Assembly (NCBI GenBank): GCA_018266915.1
Contig: JAFDZM010000080.1
Location: 248,001-312,000, forward strand
DNA from: Bacteroidota bacterium
GTDB lineage: Bacteria; Bacteroidota; Bacteroidia; Sphingobacteriales; Sphingobacteriaceae
Length of the DNA stretch: 64,000 nt
Direction: 5' to 3'
The notes under the pieces were generated by a model, which saw nothing but the letters and a program-made list of their open reading frames with translations, had not been told where the DNA came from and ran no database searches. Below are positions 16,271-25,884 of this stretch, piece by piece. Within the stretch, counting starts at the first letter, position 1; each line of letters opens with the position of its first letter. The position numbers and the translations under genes are program-made.

Positions 16271-19200
16271 ATGGAAGACACTGAAAGCCTTTCCCCTGCA
16301 CGCAGGCGCCCTTTTATTGCGCTTGCGGCTACCATTATTTTGCTGATAGCTGTTTATTTTATTTTTCACCGCAAGCATAGCACGGCGGTTGATCCGGCGT
16401 TTAGCAAGTACATCGAGTCGTACACGTCGGGCATTATTTCTAAAGAGGGTACCATCCGTATCCGGCTGGCGGGCGATGTGCCTACCACGCATGTGCAGAA
16501 CGATAAGCTGCCCGATGGCGTGTTTGATTTTTCACCATCTATTGCCGGTAAGGCTTATTGGGTGGATGAGCGCACCATCGAGTTCAGGCCCGAGAAGAAG
16601 CTGGTAGCCGATCAAAGCTATACGGCTGAGTTCGAGCTGAAAAAGATCGTGGATGTGCCCGACAGGTTTAAGGAGTTCAAATTTACTTTCCAAACTGTTA
16701 AGCCCGATTTTACGGTTTCGTTTAAGGGTTTGCAGACTGCAACCAGTACGTCGCTGGATAAGATGAAGCTGGAGGGTGAGGTTCAAACCGCGGACGACGA
16801 GAATAATGCTGATATAGAAAAGCTGATCAGCGTGAACTATGCCTCGCCTACGCGCATCAGCTGGCAGCACAACAATGCGCTGCGCACGCATAAGTTTACC
16901 ATTACCGATGTGGCGAGGGGCAATAACGCGGTGAACAAGCTGGGTGTGAGCTGGGATGGCAGCAGCCTGAAGGTTGACAAAAAAGGCGACCAGGAGTTTG
17001 AGATACCGGCTATCGGCGATTTTAAGGTGCTGGCTATTACAGCCGTTCAGGATCAGGATCAGTACGTGCTGGTGCAATTTTCGGATGCCATACTGGTGGG
17101 TCAGGAACTAAAGGGACTGGTGGGCATAAAGAATGTGGAGGACCCAGCCTATACCATTGAGGGCAGCACGGTTAAAATATACGCTCCCGACCGTTTGCAG
17201 GGCAATTACAGCGCTTTTGTGAACGAGGGCGTGGAAAATATCTCGCACAAGAAGATCACGCAGCCATACTCGGCCAGTGTGTTTTTCGAGAATAGGATGC
17301 CATCGGTGAGTATTCCGGGCAAGGGTGTGATCCTGCCTGATTCGGGTAAGCTGACCATGCCTTTTGAAGCCGTTAACCTCAACGCGGTGGATGTGAGTAT
17401 CATTAAGGTGTATGAAAATAACGTGCCGCAGTTTTTCCAGAATAATGATTTTAATGGCGGTCAGGAGTTAAGAGCTGTAGGTAGACCGGTGGTGCAAAAG
17501 ACCATCAGGCTCGACGCGGATAAGAGCCTTAACCTGAGTAAGAAGAATCGTTTTATGCTGGATATTGACCAGCTACTGCGTGCCGAGCCGGGAGCTATTT
17601 ATAGAGTGGTGATCGGTTTCAGGCAGGAATACTCATTGTATAACTGCAGCCTGGGTTCGCCTGTGCTGAAGAAGAATGACGGGACGGACGACGAGGAAAG
17701 CTATGAGTATGATAATAATTCAGCCAAAATAAAAGATGAGGATGACGACTTCTGGCAGCGATACGATAACTACTACCCTGAAAGCTACAACTGGAACCAA
17801 CGTTTTGACCCGTGCAAGGGTTCGTATTATACTAAAGATCGTTGGGCTAAACGCAATATCATCGCTTCCAACATCGGTCTGATAGCCAAGCGTGGCAATA
17901 ATAATAGCATGACTGTAGCGGTAACCAACATACTGACGGCTCAGCCGATGTCGGGCGTAACGCTGGAGTTATTGGATTTCCAGAAGCAGTTATTGTATAA
18001 AGGCACATCAGATGGTGATGGTATGGCTAATTTCGACCTGAAACGCAAGCCTTACCTGTTGGTAGCTACGCATGGAGCCGAGAAAGGTTATTTGAAATTA
18101 GATGATGGCAGCTCGCTCCCGCTATCGCGCTTTAACGTGGGTGGTGACGAGATACAAAGCGGCCTGAAAGGTTTTATTTATGGCGAACGTGGTGTATGGC
18201 GACCGGGGGATTCGATATTCCTGTCGTTTATTTTGGAGGATAAGCTGAAGACCTTGCCGTCCGATCACCCTGTCGAGTTTGAGCTCTATAATCCGGACGG
18301 ACAGTTGTATAAGCGGATCACGCAGACCAAATCGGTTGATGGATTTTATAGTTTCCATACGGCTACGGAGACTTCATCGCGCACAGGCAACTGGATGGCG
18401 AAGGTGAAAGTAGGCGGTGCTACGTTTGAGAAGAGCATCAAGATAGAAACCATTATGCCGAACCGCCTGAAGCTGAACCTGAGCTTTAACGGTGCAACTG
18501 AGCTATCAAAAGGCAGCAATACCGATGGCAAGCTGGAAGCGCATTGGTTATTCGGCGGTATCGCCCAAAACCTCAAGGCTAAGGTCGATGCGTTTCTATC
18601 GGCACAAACGACGTCCTTCAAAAACTATCCTGATTACACGTTTGATGACCCTACCCTGGCATTCAACACCCAAACGCAAACAGTATTTGATGGTAAGCTG
18701 AATGAGAATGGAGTAGCTTCTGTTAATGCGGATATCAACGTAGAAAAGCAGGCACCGGGTCAGCTACGGGCAAATTTTGTGGTGAAGGTATTTGAGCCGG
18801 GAGGTAATTTCAGCCTGCAAACGTTGTCGTTGCCTTATAATGTGTATCCAGGATATGTAGGTATCAAAACACCAAAAGGCAGTGATTTGTCTGGCATGTT
18901 ATTTACCGGCAGGGATAACCAGGTAGATATAGCCGATGTAGATACCAAAGGCAACGCCATAAGCGGTACGCGTGAAGTTAAGGTGGAGTTGTATAAAATA
19001 CAATGGCGCTGGTGGTGGGATCAGACGGGCGATGCGATCAGCAACTTTACGCAGGATAAGTATAACAAGCTGATCAAAACGGAGACAGTTCGACTCACGA
19101 ATGGTAAAGGCAGCTGGAATTTAAATATCGCTTCTGAGGATTGGGGTCGTTACCTGATCAAGGTATCAGATGAGCAAACCGGGCATTCGGCAGGAAAGAT

Positions 19201-21856
19201 CATTTATGTCGATTGGCCAAACTGGTCAGAACGTTTACAGCAAACCAATCCTACCGAGGCCTCGATGCTGTCGTTTACTTCGGATAAAAAGAATTACAAG
19301 GTGGGTGAACAGGCGACGCTGACCATACCTACCATGTCGGACGGACGGGCATTGATCAGCTTTGAGAATGGCAGTAAAGTATTGAAAACGGTTTGGATAG
19401 ACACCAAGAAGGGACAGACACAATACAGCTTTAAGGTAGATGAGAGCATGGCACCTAACATCTTTGTGAATGTCACCTTGCTGCAACGTCATGCCCAAAC
19501 GGTGAACGATTTGCCGATACGCATGTATGGGGCTATACCTTTAGAGGTAGATAACCCGGAAACGATATTAAAGCCGGTTATCGGTCTACCCGCTAAATTG
19601 AGACCTGAAACGCCGTCATCTATAACCGTTTCAGAAGCATCCGGCAAGGAAATGACCTACACCATAGCGATAGTGGATGAAGGTTTGCTGGATATTACCA
19701 ATTATAAAACCCCTGATCCGCATGAGACTTTTTATGCCAAAGAAGCCTTAGGTGTAAAAACCTGGGATCTTTTTGATTACGTGATAGGCGCTTATGGCGG
19801 TGGTTTGGAGCGTATCCTGAGCATAGGTGGTGACGGTACGAATGGCATTAAGAAGAATGTATCTGTGAATCGTTTCAAACCTGTGGTGAAGTTCCTGGGG
19901 CCATTCCATTTAGGCAAGGGTGAAAAGCAGACGCACGGCTTTGTGCTGCCGCAATATATTGGATCGGTTAAGGCTATGGTAATTGCAGGGCATGAAGGCA
20001 GTTATGGATTTGCAGAGAAAGCAGTTCCTGTCAAAAAGCCTTTGATGATACTGGCTACCTTGCCGAGGGTATTAGGACCGACAGAAAAGGTACAATTGCC
20101 AGTAACGGTATTTGCATTGGAACCGAATGTAAAGACGGTAAATGTAAGCGTACAATCCAACGCCTTCAGCAACCTGAATGGCAATAACAGGAAGACGGTT
20201 ACATTCACTAAAACGGGCGATCAGTTAGTTACTTTCGATTTTGATGTAAAGGATTTTATAGGTGTAGGGAAAGTGAAGATTCTGGCCCAAAGTGGTAGTG
20301 AAAAGGCAGCTTTTGACATTGAGTTGAATGTCAGAAATCCAAACCCACCGATCACTAAGATAACCGAGAAAGAATTGAAGCCAGGTGAAACCTGGGTAAC
20401 CAACTATGCTGCTATTGGTATGAATGGGACGAATAAAGCCACTGTCGAGGTAGCCTCTATCCCTCCATTGAACCTTTCCAAGCGCCTGGATTACCTGATC
20501 GAATATCCGTATGGTTGTGTGGAGCAGACAACTTCATCGGCATTTCCGCAGTTGTATTTGAGCCAGATATTGGATTTGAACCCGGTACAAAAGGCTGAAA
20601 CAGAACGGAATATCAAAGCAACGATTAACAGGTTGAACAGCTTCCAGGTATCGGATGGTGGCTTAAGCTACTGGCCTAATGAGGGTGAATCTGATGAATG
20701 GGGAACCAACTATGCAGGTCACTTTATGCTGGCTGCACAGGAAAAAGGCTACAGTTTACCAATTGGCTTTATTGAACGCTGGAAGAAATACCAGAAAGCT
20801 AAAGCTGTTGGCTGGGCACCAGATACGCGCAGCTTCTATGGATCTGATCTGATACAGGCTTATCGACTGTATCTGCTGGCTATGGCACGTTCACCAGAAT
20901 TAGGTGCGATGAACCGTTTACGAGAATTTAAATACATCAGTGTAGAAGCAAAATGGCGTTTGGCAGCGGCTTATAAATTATCTGGTCAGCCGGAGATCGG
21001 TCAGCAGATGATAGCAGGTTTACCGACTATCATTAAACCTTACAATATGATGTACGGAACTTACGGTTCTGATTTGCGTGATGAGGCGATGATATTAGAG
21101 ACGTTGACACTATTGGGCCAACAGCAAAGAGCATCTGCCATGTTGCGTACCGTTGCAGCACGCTTATCACAGGATAGTTGGTATAGCACCCAAACCACAG
21201 CTTATTCTTTATTGGCAATAGCTGAGTATTGTGGCATAAACAAGTCGGGTGCTAAGCTTCAATTCAATTACAATGGCCCGAGTGTTACATCTGGGTCATA
21301 TATGTGGCAGGCTGCAGCCGCATCAAACGGTGGTAAGGTAGTGATTAAAGACAATGGCTCTAATAAATTATATATCAGGTTAATACAAAAAGGACAGCCA
21401 TCATCGGCACAGGATGTACAATCCATCAGCAAGCCGGATATATTACAAATGCGGATCAGTTATTCCACTCTTGGCGGAAAGCCTGTCGACCCTGCCTCAC
21501 TGAAACAAGGGACGGACTTTGTAGCACAGGTGAATATAAAAAATCCGGGCCATCGCGGTCGATATGATAACCTGGCTTTAACACAAATATTCCCTTCAGG
21601 ATGGGAAATACTGAACGTTCGTATGCTAAATGATGACGAAGCGTTCAAATCATCTCCATCCGATTATCGTGATGTAAGGGACGACAGGGTGAATACTTAC
21701 TTCAGCTTACCAGAAGGCAAGGAAGTTACCTTTTACGTGATGCTGAACGCAGCTTATACCGGTAAATATTACCTGCCTGCAACAAGTTGCGAAGCGATGT
21801 ACGATGTATCGGTAAATGCTGTGGAGAAAGGGAAATGGGTTGAGGTAGTGAAGTAG
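16271..21856 (+). CDS. Bacterial alpha-2-macroglobulin family protein
   Basis: Large periplasmic protease trap: cleavage of the bait region exposes a thioester that covalently captures the attacker. Residues 11-35 are an uncleaved membrane anchor (FIALAATIILLIAVYFIF) rather than the lipobox of E. coli YfhM, so it is probably tethered to the inner membrane. Macroglobulin beta domains follow; YGERGVWRPGDSIFL near 637 is a classic MG segment. The thioester motif GCVEQ is intact at residues 1415-1419 (20513-20527), inside the alpha-helical thioester domain (SYWPNEGESDEWGTNY follows). Length of 1861 is typical. pbpC lies 0.8 kb downstream, the usual partner: A2M protects the cell when the wall is breached and PBP1C repairs it. 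Four GGACGGAC octamers fall inside the gene. Confidence 0.95.
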   Translation: MEDTESLSPARRRPFIALAATIILLIAVYFIFHRKHSTAVDPAFSKYIESYTSGIISKEGTIRIRLAGDVPTTHVQNDKLPDGVFDFSPSIAGKAYWVDERTIEFRPEKKLVADQSYTAEFELKKIVDVPDRFKEFKFTFQTVKPDFTVSFKGLQTATSTSLDKMKLEGEVQTADDENNADIEKLISVNYASPTRISWQHNNALRTHKFTITDVARGNNAVNKLGVSWDGSSLKVDKKGDQEFEIPAIGDFKVLAITAVQDQDQYVLVQFSDAILVGQELKGLVGIKNVEDPAYTIEGSTVKIYAPDRLQGNYSAFVNEGVENISHKKITQPYSASVFFENRMPSVSIPGKGVILPDSGKLTMPFEAVNLNAVDVSIIKVYENNVPQFFQNNDFNGGQELRAVGRPVVQKTIRLDADKSLNLSKKNRFMLDIDQLLRAEPGAIYRVVIGFRQEYSLYNCSLGSPVLKKNDGTDDEESYEYDNNSAKIKDEDDDFWQRYDNYYPESYNWNQRFDPCKGSYYTKDRWAKRNIIASNIGLIAKRGNNNSMTVAVTNILTAQPMSGVTLELLDFQKQLLYKGTSDGDGMANFDLKRKPYLLVATHGAEKGYLKLDDGSSLPLSRFNVGGDEIQSGLKGFIYGERGVWRPGDSIFLSFILEDKLKTLPSDHPVEFELYNPDGQLYKRITQTKSVDGFYSFHTATETSSRTGNWMAKVKVGGATFEKSIKIETIMPNRLKLNLSFNGATELSKGSNTDGKLEAHWLFGGIAQNLKAKVDAFLSAQTTSFKNYPDYTFDDPTLAFNTQTQTVFDGKLNENGVASVNADINVEKQAPGQLRANFVVKVFEPGGNFSLQTLSLPYNVYPGYVGIKTPKGSDLSGMLFTGRDNQVDIADVDTKGNAISGTREVKVELYKIQWRWWWDQTGDAISNFTQDKYNKLIKTETVRLTNGKGSWNLNIASEDWGRYLIKVSDEQTGHSAGKIIYVDWPNWSERLQQTNPTEASMLSFTSDKKNYKVGEQATLTIPTMSDGRALISFENGSKVLKTVWIDTKKGQTQYSFKVDESMAPNIFVNVTLLQRHAQTVNDLPIRMYGAIPLEVDNPETILKPVIGLPAKLRPETPSSITVSEASGKEMTYTIAIVDEGLLDITNYKTPDPHETFYAKEALGVKTWDLFDYVIGAYGGGLERILSIGGDGTNGIKKNVSVNRFKPVVKFLGPFHLGKGEKQTHGFVLPQYIGSVKAMVIAGHEGSYGFAEKAVPVKKPLMILATLPRVLGPTEKVQLPVTVFALEPNVKTVNVSVQSNAFSNLNGNNRKTVTFTKTGDQLVTFDFDVKDFIGVGKVKILAQSGSEKAAFDIELNVRNPNPPITKITEKELKPGETWVTNYAAIGMNGTNKATVEVASIPPLNLSKRLDYLIEYPYGCVEQTTSSAFPQLYLSQILDLNPVQKAETERNIKATINRLNSFQVSDGGLSYWPNEGESDEWGTNYAGHFMLAAQEKGYSLPIGFIERWKKYQKAKAVGWAPDTRSFYGSDLIQAYRLYLLAMARSPELGAMNRLREFKYISVEAKWRLAAAYKLSGQPEIGQQMIAGLPTIIKPYNMMYGTYGSDLRDEAMILETLTLLGQQQRASAMLRTVAARLSQDSWYSTQTTAYSLLAIAEYCGINKSGAKLQFNYNGPSVTSGSYMWQAAAASNGGKVVIKDNGSNKLYIRLIQKGQPSSAQDVQSISKPDILQMRISYSTLGGKPVDPASLKQGTDFVAQVNIKNPGHRGRYDNLALTQIFPSGWEILNVRMLNDDEAFKSSPSDYRDVRDDRVNTYFSLPEGKEVTFYVMLNAAYTGKYYLPATSCEAMYDVSVNAVEKGKWVEVVK

Positions 21857-21928
21857 TTATCAGTGACCGGTGATCAGTTAACCAGTGACTAGAAGTTAAC
21901 TGATCACCGATTAACTGGTTAACTGATC
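21857..21928. repeat. Word-type inverted repeat between convergent A2M and GT2 genes
   Basis: Left arm begins at the A2M stop (CAGTGACCGGTGATCAGTTA) and the right arm ends at the GT2 stop (TTAACTGGTTAACTGATCAC); the centre is near 21890. It can act as a bidirectional terminator. Same word class as 9782-10139. Confidence 0.8.
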
Positions 21929-22652
21929 ACTTTGCTCCAAAAAGCCCATACTTCAAAATACAGTAAATAGCTCGGAAGCCGTCCTTCCAACCTATTTTCT
22001 TACCGTCTTCATAAGTACGACCATAGTAGGATATGCCTACTTCGTATATCCTGATTTTAGGAACACGGGCTATTTTTTGGGTTACTTCAGGCTCAAAGCC
22101 AAAACGTTTTTCACGTAATGGGATTGACTGAATGGTTTTAGTGTCGAATAGCTTATAACAAGTTTCCATATCTGTCAGGTTCATGTTGGAGAACATGTTT
22201 GAGAAGAAAGTCAGCCAGCGGTTACCAATGGTATGCCAAAAGAATAGGATACGATGGGGGTTACTACCCATAAAGCGTGAGCCGTATACCACATCGGCAA
22301 ATCCATCTATTATGGGTTTTAGCAGGTCATTGTATTCATTAGGGTCGTATTCCAGGTCAGCATCCTGTATGATGAGGTATTCGCCTGTTGCTTTGGCAAT
22401 ACCGGTATGCAATGCGGCGCCTTTGCCTTTGTTTACTTCGTGTTTGAAGTATTGGATGTTCATATCAGGGTTGGCTGTTTTGTAGTCAGCAATAGCCTGC
22501 TCGGTATGATCTTTTGAGAAATCATTCACAATAATGATCTCTTTTTCGATATTACCGGTGAGCTGAACGGATTTAATTTTATTGAGTATCAGGTGGATGG
22601 TATTCCCTTCGTTATAAGCTGGAATAATGATGGATAATTTGTTTATTTTCAT
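21927..22652 (-). CDS. Family 2 glycosyltransferase, DPM1/DPG-synthase type
   Basis: Transfers a sugar from a nucleotide sugar to, probably, a polyprenyl phosphate at the inner face of the membrane. The start is ATG 22652, giving MKINKLSIIIPAYNEGNTI, the normal GT2 beginning. Motifs: IIPAYNEG (about 8-15), IIVNDFSKDHT (about 40), QDADLEYDP (DxD-like acids, about 90) and the acceptor region VVYGSRFMG. The C-terminal segment FEPEVTQKIARV and ISYYGRTYEDGKKI is typical of the dolichyl-phosphate mannose/glucose synthase group; there are no C-terminal membrane helices. It is convergent with the A2M gene and divergent from pbpC, 32 bp apart. Confidence 0.9.
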   Translation of the reverse strand: MKINKLSIIIPAYNEGNTIHLILNKIKSVQLTGNIEKEIIIVNDFSKDHTEQAIADYKTANPDMNIQYFKHEVNKGKGAALHTGIAKATGEYLIIQDADLEYDPNEYNDLLKPIIDGFADVVYGSRFMGSNPHRILFFWHTIGNRWLTFFSNMFSNMNLTDMETCYKLFDTKTIQSIPLREKRFGFEPEVTQKIARVPKIRIYEVGISYYGRTYEDGKKIGWKDGFRAIYCILKYGLFGAK

Positions 22653-22684
22653 TTCAGTCAACAAATACTCTAATTGCAAACAAG

Positions 22685-25066
22685 GTGCTTCAGCGCGTTA
22701 AACGATACGTTCAAAAACCAAAAGTAATCATAATTCTCGCTATTCTGCTGGCTTTGATGCTATGGTTTTGGTTTTGCCTGCCGCGGCAATTGTTTAACAC
22801 TCCTACCTCCTATGTAATTGACGATGACCGCGGACAGTTATTAGGTGCGGCTATTGGGACGGACGGACAGTGGCATTTTCCTTATGATACCGCAGTCCCT
22901 GAGAAATTTAAGCAATGTATTATCGCTTTTGAGGATAAGCGTTTTGAACATCATCCGGGGTTTGATATCATCGCTTTCAGTAGGGCTATCAAACAAAATC
23001 TGAGGTCCAAGCATGTAGTAAGCGGCGGCAGTACCATTACCATGCAGGTGATCCGCCTGGCAACAAAACACAAACGTACCTTCTGGAATAAGCTGAGTGA
23101 AATATTTATGGCCATGCGATTAGAATGCACCCACAGTAAGCAAGAAATTTTAGCTCTGTATGCCAGCAATGCACCTTTTGGCACAAACGTGATTGGCTTG
23201 GATGCAGCAGCGTGGCGATACTTTGGGCGCAGTCCCGATAAACTCTCCTGGGGAGAAATGGCTGCTATGGCTGTGCTTCCTAATTCTCCATCATTGGTAC
23301 ATCCCGGAAAGAACAGACAAGTTCTACTGAAAAAAAGAAACCTGTTGCTGGATAAACTATATAAACAAGGCACAATCGACAGCACTACCACTGCGCTTGC
23401 CAAGTTGGAGCCTGTACCCGACCGACCTATGCCTTTACCGCAATTAGCCCCTCACCTGCTGGAACGTTTTAAATCCGACCATCAGAATGATAAAACCGGT
23501 GATACACGTATCCGTACAACCATTAAATCTAACCTGCAGCAACAGGTAAACGATATACTGGAGAGACATCATTCGGTTTTAAAGGCCAATGATATTAATA
23601 ACATTGCCGCGGTGGTTTTGGATGTGGAAACAGGTGCGGCAGTGGCTTATGCCGGTAATATATCTCACCCAGAAGACCCGGAAATGGAAAGCGATGTGGA
23701 TGTGGTGAATGCCCCGCGAAGTCCCGGAAGTACGTTGAAACCGCTGTTATATGCATCAATGTTGCATGATGGTTTGATTTTGCCTAACAGCCTTATACCT
23801 GATATTCCTACCCAGATTGCAGGCTATCATCCGGAGAATTTTGATTTGGGTTATGATGGTGCTGTGCCTGCATCGAGGGCACTATCCCGTTCATTAAATG
23901 TTCCGGCAGTAAAGATGCTGCAGCAGTTTAAGTATGAACGTTTTTATGATTTTTTACAAAAGGCAGGTATCACAACACTTAAAAAGCCTGCAGATCATTA
24001 TGGTTTGTCGCTGATATTAGGAGGAGGTGAAAATACTCTTTGGGAATTGACAGGCGCTTATGCGGATATGGCAAGGGTATTAAATCATTATAATAAATAC
24101 AACGGCAAATACGATACGGCGGATTATCATAGCCCCGTATACGCTATTCAGCCCCAAAGGAAACCGCAATTACAAAAGGCAGGATTACTAGATGCCGGAT
24201 CGATCTATTACACTTTCCAGGCGATGGAGGAAGTGATGCGGCCGGGGGAAGAAATGCTTTGGCAGCAATTCAACTCGAGTCAACGGGTGGCATGGAAGAC
24301 AGGTACAAGCTTTGGCTTTAGAGATGGCTGGGCTATTGGCATTACGCCGAAATATGTAGTTGGGGTTTGGGTTGGAAATACAGACGGCGAAGGCAGGCCT
24401 GATCTGACAGGGATCAATACCGCTGCTCCTATCCTATTTGAAATATTCAGGTTGCTGCCAGTTGCGCGTGATTGGTTTGATATGCCGGTCGGTGAAATGG
24501 TGAAAATAAAAGTGTGCCATAAAAGCGGATATCGTGCTGGTGAGTATTGTGAGGATACCGACGAAATGTGGGTGCCTAAAAGTGGCTTGAAAGCACCTGT
24601 ATGCCCATGGCATCAGTTGGTTCATCTAGATGAAACTGGAAAATGGCAGGTAACCGGTGATTGTGCATCGCCTGAAAATATGATTAATAAATCATGGTTT
24701 GTGTTGCCACCCTCCATGGAATATTATTACAAAACAAAAAATTATCAGTATCATGTATTACCTCCATTCAGATCGGATTGCGCTTTGGCAGAGCGTGTCA
24801 ACCCCATGGAACTCATTTATCCAAAAGATGGCGCCAAAGTTTATGTGCCATTAGAGGCTGATGGTAATCGGGGACGAATGATCTGCAATGCCGCTCACAG
24901 ACAGGCCGGTGTAAAAATATTCTGGCATCTGGACGATAAGTATGTAGGCGAAACGACTGATTTTCATCAGATCGCTTTAAATCCTCCGGCAGGTAAACAT
25001 AAACTAACTTTGGTAGATGGCAATGGTAATAATTTGCAGATTAATTTTGAGGTACTTGCTAAATAG
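22685..25066 (+). CDS. pbpC: Penicillin-binding protein 1C
   Basis: Bifunctional peptidoglycan glycosyltransferase/transpeptidase-like enzyme. GTG start at 22685. One N-terminal membrane anchor (about 12-32). Glycosyltransferase domain: FEDKRFEHHPGFD with the catalytic Glu (about 74), GGSTITMQ (about 116), then KQEILALYASNAPFG (about 150). Transpeptidase domain: SxxK in PGSTLKPLLYA (about 347), SxN in SRSLNVPAV (about 402) and KTGTSFG (about 538). A C-terminal BiPBP_C-like beta domain ends the protein. Length of 793 matches E. coli PBP1C. Its neighbour is the A2M gene, the well-known pairing, here interrupted by an opposing GT2. Confidence 0.95.
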   Translation: MLQRVKRYVQKPKVIIILAILLALMLWFWFCLPRQLFNTPTSYVIDDDRGQLLGAAIGTDGQWHFPYDTAVPEKFKQCIIAFEDKRFEHHPGFDIIAFSRAIKQNLRSKHVVSGGSTITMQVIRLATKHKRTFWNKLSEIFMAMRLECTHSKQEILALYASNAPFGTNVIGLDAAAWRYFGRSPDKLSWGEMAAMAVLPNSPSLVHPGKNRQVLLKKRNLLLDKLYKQGTIDSTTTALAKLEPVPDRPMPLPQLAPHLLERFKSDHQNDKTGDTRIRTTIKSNLQQQVNDILERHHSVLKANDINNIAAVVLDVETGAAVAYAGNISHPEDPEMESDVDVVNAPRSPGSTLKPLLYASMLHDGLILPNSLIPDIPTQIAGYHPENFDLGYDGAVPASRALSRSLNVPAVKMLQQFKYERFYDFLQKAGITTLKKPADHYGLSLILGGGENTLWELTGAYADMARVLNHYNKYNGKYDTADYHSPVYAIQPQRKPQLQKAGLLDAGSIYYTFQAMEEVMRPGEEMLWQQFNSSQRVAWKTGTSFGFRDGWAIGITPKYVVGVWVGNTDGEGRPDLTGINTAAPILFEIFRLLPVARDWFDMPVGEMVKIKVCHKSGYRAGEYCEDTDEMWVPKSGLKAPVCPWHQLVHLDETGKWQVTGDCASPENMINKSWFVLPPSMEYYYKTKNYQYHVLPPFRSDCALAERVNPMELIYPKDGAKVYVPLEADGNRGRMICNAAHRQAGVKIFWHLDDKYVGETTDFHQIALNPPAGKHKLTLVDGNGNNLQINFEVLAK

Positions 25067-25067
25067 A

Positions 25068-25141
25068 GTTGGCAGTTTTGAGTTTGCAGTGGCAGAATGG
25101 TATATTAACTGCCAGCTGCTTACAGCAGACTGCCAACTGAA
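25068..25141. repeat. Word-type inverted repeat after pbpC
   Basis: GTTGGCAGTTTTGAGTTTGC words on the left and the complement (CTGCCAGCTGCTTACAGCAG) on the right, directly after the pbpC stop. A word vocabulary not used elsewhere in the window. Confidence 0.75.
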
Positions 25142-25174
25142 TCACTATCTTGCAACAGAATAGAACTACAAAAA

Positions 25175-25882
25175 ATGCTCGAGCAATACGATCTGAATAA
25201 CATAATGATATTGGACATTGAGACTGTGCCACAGTGTAGTAGTTTCGATCAGGTACCAGAGCATATGCAAAAGCTTTGGGACCTTAAAACCCAATATCAG
25301 CGTAAGGATGAGACAGCTGAAGAGTTTTACGGTCGTGCGGGTATTTGGGCCGAGTTTGGTAAGATCATTTGTATATCGGTCGGTATATTTACTAAAGGCA
25401 GGGGAACGGGTCTGAGGGTAAAGTCCTTTGCTTCACATGATGAAACAGAGATTCTGGTCAAATTCGGCGATTTGCTTCGCTCCCAGCCGCCTACTCTGGT
25501 GCTTTGTGCCCACAATGGTAAAGAGTTTGATTTTCCGTATATCTGTCGCCGCATGCTGATCAATGGTTTACATATCCCTCCTCAGTTAGAGATATCGGGT
25601 AAAAAGCCATGGGAAGTAAATCACCTTGATACGATGGAGTTATGGAAATTCGGCGATTATAAAAGCTATACTTCGCTGAACCTTTTAACTGCCATTTTTA
25701 ATATTCCTACCCCAAAAGATGATATAGACGGTAGCATGGTCGGTCATGTGTACTGGCATGAGAATGATTTGGAACGTATCTCCACTTACTGTCAAAAAGA
25801 TGTGATCGCGACCGCCCAATTGATCAGGCGCTATCGTGGCGAGAACCTGATTGAAGATGATTTGATAACCCTGATCGGATAA
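25175..25882 (+). CDS. Predicted PolB-like 3'-5' exonuclease
   Basis: DnaQ/RNase H-fold nuclease of the group named after the exonuclease domain of B-family DNA polymerase, without a polymerase domain. Exo I motif MILDIETVP (about residues 11-19) supplies Asp and Glu; exo II HNGKEFDFPYICRRM (about 113) supplies Asp; exo III YCQKDVIATAQL (about 207) supplies the final Asp, so all metal ligands are present. 235 residues is normal for a stand-alone exonuclease. It probably trims 3' ends in repair or RNA turnover; the substrate is unknown. Only 2 bp separate it from the downstream ABC gene, so the two are likely co-transcribed. Confidence 0.88.
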   Translation: MLEQYDLNNIMILDIETVPQCSSFDQVPEHMQKLWDLKTQYQRKDETAEEFYGRAGIWAEFGKIICISVGIFTKGRGTGLRVKSFASHDETEILVKFGDLLRSQPPTLVLCAHNGKEFDFPYICRRMLINGLHIPPQLEISGKKPWEVNHLDTMELWKFGDYKSYTSLNLLTAIFNIPTPKDDIDGSMVGHVYWHENDLERISTYCQKDVIATAQLIRRYRGENLIEDDLITLIG

Positions 25883-25884
25883 TC

